Shown in pieces: positions 6,716 through 11,690 of a DNA stretch of 11,690 bases. A program made the translations under genes and the position numbers. Source of the DNA: QALR01 sp045124015 (GTDB taxonomy: Bacteria > Bacillota > Clostridia > Oscillospirales > CAG-272); the NCBI GenBank assembly GCA_045124015.1, contig JBGVLA010000058.1:1-11690 (forward strand), read 5' to 3'. Numbering within the stretch: position 1 is the first letter of the stretch; each line of letters begins with the position of its first letter. The notes beneath the pieces are model-generated. The model searched no databases. It saw only the letters and a list, made by a program, of their open reading frames with translations, and was not told the DNA's origin.

Positions 6716-6741
6716 AAGAACCACCCCTCGGGGTGGTTCTT
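6716..6741. terminator. Bidirectional rho-independent terminator
   Basis: AAGAACCACCCC (6716-6727) and GGGGTGGTTCTT (6730-6741) form a perfect 12-bp inverted repeat around TC, in practice a 10-11 bp stem with a small loop. On the minus strand it is followed by CTTTTCATATA, a fair U-tract; on the plus strand by TTCTTCGTATATA, a weaker one. It lies between two converging genes (ends at 6609 and 6755), so it probably serves both. Confidence 0.82.
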
Positions 6742-6754
6742 CGTATATATGCGA

Positions 6755-7777
6755 TTATTTGAAAAGCTCGTCTGTGAAATATGCGTTGGTGTTCGCGGGA
6801 TAACCCTTTTCGTCGATGACGGTGATGCGAACGTATTCGTCCTTGGGGTTGACGCGGAAGGAGACCTCTGTGAGGAGCTTGCCGTTTTCCGCGTATTCAC
6901 AAGCCGCGCGTCTGACACCCGTGTTGAGGATGACTCTGTCCGCAGGGGAGCAGGTGATGTGGATGGTATCGTCTTCAAACCAAAGAGAATGGATCTCAGG
7001 ACCTTGAGAAGCGTAGAAATGACCGTCTGTAAGCGCCTTGGTAACGGTCTCGTATTCGAGCTTATCCGCCTTGATGACGGTGAAACCGCCGAAGGAGTCG
7101 AATTTTCTTGTGCCGACAGGACCGAGGTTGTGGTTATCGTCGGTTGCGATGCAGAAGATTCGCTTACCGCTCATGAGCATCTCATCGTAGATCTGAGGAA
7201 CGTAATCCTGGTAACCGACGGCAACACAGCCGTAGTTGCAGATCTCCATCGCGTCCATGCCCTCGTAAGCCAAATAATTTTCGCGGTTTTCGAGCGACCA
7301 CATCGGATGGTTATAGGTTACGAAGAAGCCCTTGTCTTTTGCGTTTTTGATAGCGGTATTGATCTTTTCGGGGGTATACTTACGGTAGAAAACGGGCTCG
7401 TCATAAAGCTCCATCAAATGCGCGTATTTTTTAGCGTTGCCGAAAAGATAACCGTCGTGGGGTCTGTTGGGCTGCTTGCGCTGTTCGGGAGAAAGCGCAA
7501 TGAAGCAAAGATGCGCGGTCTTGGTAACGCTGAAATCGGGCTTATTCCATTCGTTGAATTCCATTTCGAAGCCTGTGAGGGCAAGGAAATTCTCGTCTGT
7601 CAGATCGTGATGCTGAAGCATGATATCGTGATCCGTATAGGCGATGATGGAATATCCCTTTTCCATATAGATCTTTTTCAGCTCTTCGGGAGAAAGCGCG
7701 CCGTCGGAAATGTTGGAATGGCAATGGAGATTGGCTTTATAAAAATTGCCATTTTCGGGAAGAAGAAACTTTTTCAT
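6755..7777 (-). CDS. PHP-domain metal-dependent phosphoesterase
   Basis: Predicted cytosolic phosphoesterase of the PHP (polymerase and histidinol phosphatase) superfamily, which uses two or three metals to cleave phosphate esters. The actual substrate is unknown. Of 340 residues the N-terminal ~255 are the PHP core: NLHCHSNISDG (residues 16-26, H18, H20, D25), YTDHD (47-51, D49, H50), E71 in GFEME, H89, H157 in YNHPMW and D213/H216 in ATDDNH. All the family's metal ligands appear present. The C-terminal ~80 residues look like a separate beta-rich domain. No signal peptide is seen. ATG 7777 is preceded by AAGGA at 9 nt and by a promoter at 7816-7843. The gene is divergent from the acidic peptide gene and convergent with the isomerase. 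Confidence 0.85.
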   Translation of the reverse strand: MKKFLLPENGNFYKANLHCHSNISDGALSPEELKKIYMEKGYSIIAYTDHDIMLQHHDLTDENFLALTGFEMEFNEWNKPDFSVTKTAHLCFIALSPEQRKQPNRPHDGYLFGNAKKYAHLMELYDEPVFYRKYTPEKINTAIKNAKDKGFFVTYNHPMWSLENRENYLAYEGMDAMEICNYGCVAVGYQDYVPQIYDEMLMSGKRIFCIATDDNHNLGPVGTRKFDSFGGFTVIKADKLEYETVTKALTDGHFYASQGPEIHSLWFEDDTIHITCSPADRVILNTGVRRAACEYAENGKLLTEVSFRVNPKDEYVRITVIDEKGYPANTNAYFTDELFK

Positions 7778-7815
7778 GTGGAAATATCCTTTCTTTGATA
7801 TGATGTTACATATTT

Positions 7816-7843
7816 ATTATAGTATATTTTCTAAAAAAATCAA
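7816..7843 (-). promoter_or_regulatory. Sigma-A promoter for the PHP gene
   Basis: On the minus strand TTGATT (7843-7838), a 16-nt T/A-rich spacer and TATAAT (7821-7816) precede the PHP start by about 40 nt. The perfect -10 makes this convincing even though the spacer is one base short. Confidence 0.75.
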
Positions 7844-7861
7844 GTTTTGGGAAAAAATATC

Positions 7862-7890
7862 TTGCGTCGGGCGAAAAAATATGATATCCT
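7862..7890 (+). promoter_or_regulatory. Likely promoter for the peptide and secreted-protein pair
   Basis: TTGCGT (7862-7867), a 17-nt spacer and TATCCT (7885-7890) lie 36 nt before the peptide ATG. Both hexamers are imperfect, so a regulated or moderate promoter is likely. It is divergent from the PHP promoter, with only 18 bp between the two -35 boxes, so the two may influence each other. Confidence 0.5.
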
Positions 7891-7926
7891 AAAAATGGAA
7901 AAATAAATCAGAAAGGAGATATTCAA

Positions 7927-8046
7927 ATGAAAGAAACCTATATCCCCGCAGAAATGGAGATCATCGAATTCGAAGCGGAAGACGTGATCAGAACCAGTGG
8001 TTATAACTCCGATGACCCCGATGAACTTCCCGGCGTTCCCGTTTAA
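7927..8046 (+). CDS. 39-residue acidic small protein, uncharacterised
   Basis: A short gene with an excellent Shine-Dalgarno (AAAGGAGA, AGGAG at 7914-7918, 8 nt before the ATG). The product starts MKETYIPAEMEIIEFEAEDV and ends DELPGVPV. It has 11 acidic and 2 basic residues. It has no hydrophobic signal or membrane segment. The first half alternates hydrophobic and acidic residues; the second half is G/S/D/P-rich and looks flexible. From memory, similar peptides (Y-x-P near the start, an acidic stretch ending D-V-I-x-T-S, an E-L-P near the end) are common in Clostridia and have no assigned role; I could not check this. It stands 31 nt upstream of the secreted protein gene on the same transcript. 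A precursor peptide, a protein partner or a regulatory leader peptide are all possible. No modification or export enzyme lies nearby. Confidence 0.8.
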   Translation: MKETYIPAEMEIIEFEAEDVIRTSGYNSDDPDELPGVPV

Positions 8047-8077
8047 TTCCCAATTGACCCCTTGAAAGGAGTACCAA

Positions 8078-10333
8078 ATGAAAAAGAAATCAATACTTTC
8101 CTTGTTTTTGGCGCTTGCCATGATGTTCTCCTTGACCGTCGGCGTAGTTGCGACGGAAGCAGAAGGAGATACCACCATCGAAGAAACGACAGCCTTTGAC
8201 TTTAAGGAAGTTTCCGTTTCTATGAAAGACAACCTCCGTATGAACTATAAGCTGACCTTGCCCGAGGGCGTAGACCCGAAGGACGTTACCCTCTACGTTT
8301 GGAAGGGCGCCGTGGATGGCGTAGATTATACGAATATCAAAAAAGATGAGCAACCCGACACGAGAACCGCTGTTTCCTATACGGGGGCGGACGGCGATCT
8401 TTCCGTTTTCCAATATGCGGATATCACGGCGAAGGACATCGGCACCGTTTTGTATGCGCGCGCGTGCTATAACGATGGTACGCAGGACGTCTACACCCGT
8501 ACCCTGCGCTATAGCGTGTCTCTTTATGCGATGGAATTGTATGATCGTGCAGCGGATGAACATCCGGACGACGATGAGAAAGCGCAAACACTTCAGTACT
8601 TGTGCAGCGCCATTTTGAATTATGGTCAGTACGCGGCGCAATATGCAACAGGTGATGATTATAGCTATCTGAGCAATGGCATTAGCGAAATAACGATTGA
8701 GGGCGGAAAGACCGCCGATGGCTTTACGAGCATCAAGTGTCATTCTTGGCAGTCGATTACCTTGATCCCCGATGCCGATCAGTGGACGGACGGCGAAAGC
8801 TGCTGGCTCAGAAATGGCGAGTTCTATTCCATCAATAAAGAATTGACCGTCGAAGCGAATACGGATACCTACACCGTGGCAAAACTTGCCGACTACGGCG
8901 AAAACTTCCAGCTTGTCTCGAACAGTGCAGAAAAAGGCAAATACCGCTCTCTGAACTTGGCGGTTGCGGCAGCCGCAAGTGGTGATACGATCAAGCTGTT
9001 GGCGGATGCAACGACGGATGTTGTTGAATTGCAAAATGGAGATGGAACACATATTTCGCTGACTCTCGATTTGAATGGACATACGCTTTCCTCTGATGTG
9101 AGCTACCCGCTTGACATTTACAACGCAAGTCTGACCGTAACCGATTCTTCGGCAAATGGCGGCGGCTCCATCACGACGACAGGTGGTAATGTTTTCTACT
9201 TGAATTCCTCTACCTCTGTATTGCACCTGGAAAGGGGATCCTTTATAAGTACCACTGACATTGTTGTCCGTGCTCCCCGCGGCGAGGCCCGCATCAACGC
9301 GGGTGTTTACTTAAGCTCTCCGGAGGATTGCTATGAAGTCAATATTGGTGCAGAAGCAACGGCAACCTTCGGCTTTGATCCTACCGATCTCGTCGATCCG
9401 CATTACAACACTGTAACACCGAATGAAGATGGCACATGGACGGTAACCTCTCAAGAGTCGACCGGCGATGAAGGCGGCGAAGGTGAAGTTGGCGGCGAAG
9501 ACAGCGAAGGCTCTCTCCCGTCCGTGATCTATTTTCAAAACGACGCAGACTGGGCAAATGTAAATATGTTTATGTATAACTCTGGGGATGACTCGCATCC
9601 GGCTTGGCCCGGCACTGCAATGACGCTTGTGAAAGACAATGTTTATTCATGTGAACTTCCCGCAGGCTATGACACGGTAATATTCAATAATGGTAGCGTT
9701 CAAACCGCCGACCTGCCGATTCCCACCGATGGCAAAAATCTTTATACGTACAATGCGGACGGCACCGGTGAGTGGAGCGTATATTCGATTCTTGCCTCGG
9801 ACGTTGCAACAGATTCGACATATGACGCGGACGTTTTGGCTTTCTTTACGAACGGCGGAACAAATACGTTGCAATTGACAAAAGACGCCTCCGTGGCAAA
9901 CGACGAAGGCTATATAGTCATTCCTGCAAATGCGAATCTCACGCTTGACCTGAACGGCTATACACTCGTCGGCTCGATTGCTCTTAGAGACGGAGCAACC
10001 CTCACGGTGAAAGATAGCGTAGGCGGCGGTAAGATCATCGATGAAGGCGGCACCTCCAATTATTATATATTCAGTTCCCAGTGGGATGCCAACCTTGTCA
10101 TCGAAGGCGGCGAATTCATTCCTTCCGCATCTAAACCAGCGTTTGATTGGTCTAGCGGATCCGTTACGCTCAAGGGCGGCACCTTCCATGAAAATCCTTG
10201 TGCGACGAACGGCGTGATTATTGATGATGAGTATATGCTTAAAGAAAACGAGAATGGCACTTGGACGGTAATTCCGATGGAAGATCCAAATGTCCCGGCT
10301 GGCGGTGAATCTGTTGAACCGGAAACGACTTAA
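8078..10333 (+). CDS. Secreted beta-helix protein with a starch-binding (CBM26-like) module
   Basis: Exported 751-residue protein. Residues 1-~26 are a signal peptide: MKKK, a hydrophobic core (SILSLFLALAMMFSLTVGVV) and a likely cut near VVA-TEA. Residues ~40-195 form a domain I do not recognise. Residues ~290-456 and ~582-731 are two related repeat modules with DLNGHTL (331-337) or DLNGYTL (624-630), then LTV-x-DS, a glycine cluster and a closing E-(D/N)-G-T-W-T-V; they look like right-handed beta-helix units. An acidic Gly/Glu linker (~460-478) leads into residues 482-568, with VIYFQN, an aromatic W492, AWPGT (509-513), VIFNNG and a closing WSVY, the pattern of CBM26-type starch-binding modules. 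No catalytic domain, LPXTG, dockerin or C-terminal membrane helix is seen, so a binding or adhesion role is more likely than hydrolysis. The C-terminus ends inside a linker-like acidic Pro/Glu stretch. AGGAG lies 6 nt before the ATG. Confidence 0.85.
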   Translation: MKKKSILSLFLALAMMFSLTVGVVATEAEGDTTIEETTAFDFKEVSVSMKDNLRMNYKLTLPEGVDPKDVTLYVWKGAVDGVDYTNIKKDEQPDTRTAVSYTGADGDLSVFQYADITAKDIGTVLYARACYNDGTQDVYTRTLRYSVSLYAMELYDRAADEHPDDDEKAQTLQYLCSAILNYGQYAAQYATGDDYSYLSNGISEITIEGGKTADGFTSIKCHSWQSITLIPDADQWTDGESCWLRNGEFYSINKELTVEANTDTYTVAKLADYGENFQLVSNSAEKGKYRSLNLAVAAAASGDTIKLLADATTDVVELQNGDGTHISLTLDLNGHTLSSDVSYPLDIYNASLTVTDSSANGGGSITTTGGNVFYLNSSTSVLHLERGSFISTTDIVVRAPRGEARINAGVYLSSPEDCYEVNIGAEATATFGFDPTDLVDPHYNTVTPNEDGTWTVTSQESTGDEGGEGEVGGEDSEGSLPSVIYFQNDADWANVNMFMYNSGDDSHPAWPGTAMTLVKDNVYSCELPAGYDTVIFNNGSVQTADLPIPTDGKNLYTYNADGTGEWSVYSILASDVATDSTYDADVLAFFTNGGTNTLQLTKDASVANDEGYIVIPANANLTLDLNGYTLVGSIALRDGATLTVKDSVGGGKIIDEGGTSNYYIFSSQWDANLVIEGGEFIPSASKPAFDWSSGSVTLKGGTFHENPCATNGVIIDDEYMLKENENGTWTVIPMEDPNVPAGGESVEPETT

Positions 10334-10397
10334 TAAATTACCCCTTTGGCTTCATGAGCCCTTGTTCTCACTCAGCAAAATAACAAAATAAACCCCA

Positions 10398-10427
10398 AAA
10401 AAGGACGAGAAATTTCTCGTCCTTTTT
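10398..10427 (+). terminator. Rho-independent terminator of the secreted-protein transcript
   Basis: A perfect palindrome with 15-base arms centred between 10412 and 10413. The RNA would fold as a GGACGAG/CTCGTCC stem with an AAATTT loop, followed by CTTTTTG. It lies 65 nt after the stop codon. Because A-runs precede the stem, it can also work on the minus strand. Confidence 0.88.
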
Positions 10428-10437
10428 GTTTGTCAAA

Positions 10438-10640
10438 TGTAAGGACGACCCCACGTGGTCGACCTCAGCCTTCGCCTTGAGGAGAAGGTGGCGGCGAAGC
10501 CGACGGATGAGGTGTCCTACACTCCGCGCGACTGAAGGATTGGCGTTCCTATCCAAGCATCGCAAAAATTTTTGTAGGGGCGATTCACGAATCGCCCATA
10601 GAATCCGCGAAATTCCTTCAGCCTCCCTCTGCTGAGGGAG
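10438..10640. repeat. Mosaic of interspersed-repeat fragments
   Basis: No gene is supported here. Three recognisable pieces are seen. Two diverged copies of one unit, TGTARGGRCGA followed by an ACG-centred inverted repeat ending in TCG, lie at 10438-10461 and 10573-10597; the second holds the perfect GGGCGATTC-AC-GAATCGCCC hairpin (10578-10597). Between them, 10464-10516 reads on the minus strand as ACACCTCATCCGTCGGCTTC and onward to CCTTCTCCTCAAGG, a pattern I remember as common between genes in gut Clostridia. At 10623-10640 CTCCCTC-TGCT-GAGGGAG is another small hairpin. The layout suggests successive insertions of small non-coding repeats. I see no transposase. Confidence 0.6.
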
Positions 10641-11062
10641 AAAAAACGAAAAAATCAAAATATTTTTGAAAAATCTTCTGAGAATCCCCCTCTCTAAACC
10701 TACCAATCTTTCATCTTCCACATCGACTCTCACTTCTTTCTTCTCCAAATTTCCTCTCTGTCGTCCTGCCTATGCCCGTTTTTTCACCAAATTGCGGTCA
10801 AAAAAGTACGCGCAAGGAAAACTTTTTTCAGAATTTTCAAAAACTTTTTTCGTCCCGACCCCTCGTTTTTCCTCTTTTTCAAAACTTTTTTCCGTGCAAA
10901 TGCAGACCGCGTCATACCTTTTCACGGTGAAAAAAGCACGAAAAACGGACAACCTGCACAACGCGAAATTCCAAAAGAACACCCTCGTTTGGACATATTT
11001 CCCATGCGAAAAAAGAACTCAAAAAAATATTCAAAATTTTCAAAAAAATTTCAAAAAAGGGG
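10641..11062 (+). other. Gene-free AT-rich region upstream of the rRNA promoter
   Basis: No convincing gene on either strand; open frames here are low-complexity Lys/Phe/Ser translations without ribosome binding sites. The 12-mer AAAACTTTTTTC occurs at 10818, 10840 and 10881, 22 and 41 bp apart, close to whole helical turns. Just before the promoter, A-tracts at 11021-11027, 11033-11036, 11042-11048 and 11053-11058 have centres about 10.5 bp apart, as expected for intrinsically curved DNA. The A-rich segment directly before the -35 fits an UP-element that recruits the RNA polymerase alpha subunit. Confidence 0.6.
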
Positions 11063-11091
11063 TTGACTTTTTAGAACGGGTGTGCTATACT
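11063..11091 (+). promoter_or_regulatory. rRNA operon promoter
   Basis: TTGACT (11063-11068), a 17-nt spacer and TATACT (11086-11091) with a TGC extension form a strong sigma-A promoter. It is directly preceded by A-tracts (11053-11058 and earlier), and transcription should start near 11098. It is about 180 nt before 16S, and only one promoter is obvious; many rRNA operons have two in tandem. Confidence 0.85.
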
Positions 11092-11097
11092 ACATGA

Positions 11098-11270
11098 GCG
11101 CTCGAAACGAGAGCGGCAAAAACAACGGTCCTTGAAAATTGAACAACAAATTGAGAGAACGAAATAAAGATCTCGTTAATAACTTTGAACACAAAGTACT
11201 AAAGTAAAAGAAGCTAAGATAAATAGCTCTGAAAAACGCTATCTAACGACTTCGGTCGAAGATATACAAT
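11098..11270 (+). other. rRNA leader with boxA-like element and hairpins
   Basis: The transcribed leader starts with a small hairpin (CGCTC 11099-11103 with GAGCG 11111-11115). GGTCCTTGAAAATTGAACA (11127-11145) resembles the CTTTGAAAACT-type boxA/antitermination element of Firmicute rRNA leaders. Near 16S, TATCT (11240-11244) pairs with AGATA (11260-11264) around an inner CGAC-TTCG-GTCG stem (11247-11258) with a stable UUCG tetraloop. Processing partners after 16S are outside the window. Confidence 0.55.

Positions 11271-11690
<420 letters not shown>

Noticed and set aside
5572..6978. A 468-residue minus-strand open frame opposite the isomerase gene, and similar 250-410-residue frames opposite galK, ygiQ, the aminopeptidase and the PHP gene.
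   Set aside because: They lie fully antisense to genes with complete family motifs, have no ribosome sites at their starts, and give Cys/Arg/Val-rich translations without recognisable domains. Codon bias leaves the reverse frames open.
7927..8046. The 39-residue protein as a RiPP precursor matured by a radical SAM enzyme.
   Set aside because: The only radical SAM protein in the window is YgiQ, about 4 kb away on the other strand and of another family. No transporter or modification gene is adjacent.
8614..8628. TTGAATTATGGTCAG in the secreted-protein gene as another palindrome copy.
   Set aside because: It breaks the consensus at position 7 and at the last base, and lies far from the cluster; a chance near-match is likely.
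10368..10748. A 126-residue minus-strand open frame.
   Set aside because: It crosses the terminator and the interspersed repeats, and has no family resemblance or ribosome site.
10666..11097. A 143-residue plus-strand open frame.
   Set aside because: It is a low-complexity Lys/Phe/Ser translation that reads through the phased A-tracts and the rRNA promoter.

Overview
The window looks like chromosomal DNA from a low-to-mid GC member of the Firmicutes (Bacillota), class Clostridia, probably an uncultured gut lineage. The evidence is the 16S rRNA start at the right edge, strong AGGAGG-type ribosome binding sites, sigma-A promoters, a WalJ/YycJ-type hydrolase, and interspersed repeats of a kind I associate with gut Clostridia. 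I cannot place it more finely without aligning the 16S fragment.

Layout. (1) 1-5431, minus strand: an M18 aminopeptidase, a YgiQ-family radical SAM protein, a galactokinase-family GHMP kinase and a WalJ/YycJ-like metallo-beta-lactamase-fold hydrolase are read in that order, right to left. The kinase and hydrolase overlap by 8 nt. A ribosome binding site at the extreme left edge shows another gene starting just outside. (2) 5432-5682: divergent promoters, one leftward to the aminopeptidase and one rightward to a sugar phosphate isomerase/epimerase. (3) 5683-7777: the isomerase (plus) and a PHP-domain phosphoesterase (minus) converge on a two-way terminator. (4) 7778-10430: divergent promoters again, then a plus-strand pair: a 39-residue very acidic peptide and a 751-residue secreted protein with two beta-helix modules flanking a starch-binding module, closed by a strong terminator. 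(5) 10431-11062: no gene; a mosaic of interspersed repeat fragments, then an AT-rich stretch with helically phased T- and A-tracts. (6) 11063-11690: an rRNA promoter, a structured leader and the first ~420 nt of 16S rRNA.

Most gene content is housekeeping or carbohydrate-linked: galactokinase, sugar isomerase, starch-binding secreted protein, PHP phosphoesterase. The secreted protein is the only clear accessory function, and the little acidic peptide in front of it is the most plausible piece of uncharacterised biology.

The strongest unexplained signal is a 15-bp near-palindrome, TTGAAYRNYGNTCAA, found seven times (plus one with a single end mismatch) within 391-4131 and not found by eye elsewhere. 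Two copies sit in the short gaps before ygiQ and galK, where they overlap -35-like hexamers. A second signal is a small hairpin directly before the ribosome binding site of both galK and the aminopeptidase, with a compensatory base-pair change between the two copies.
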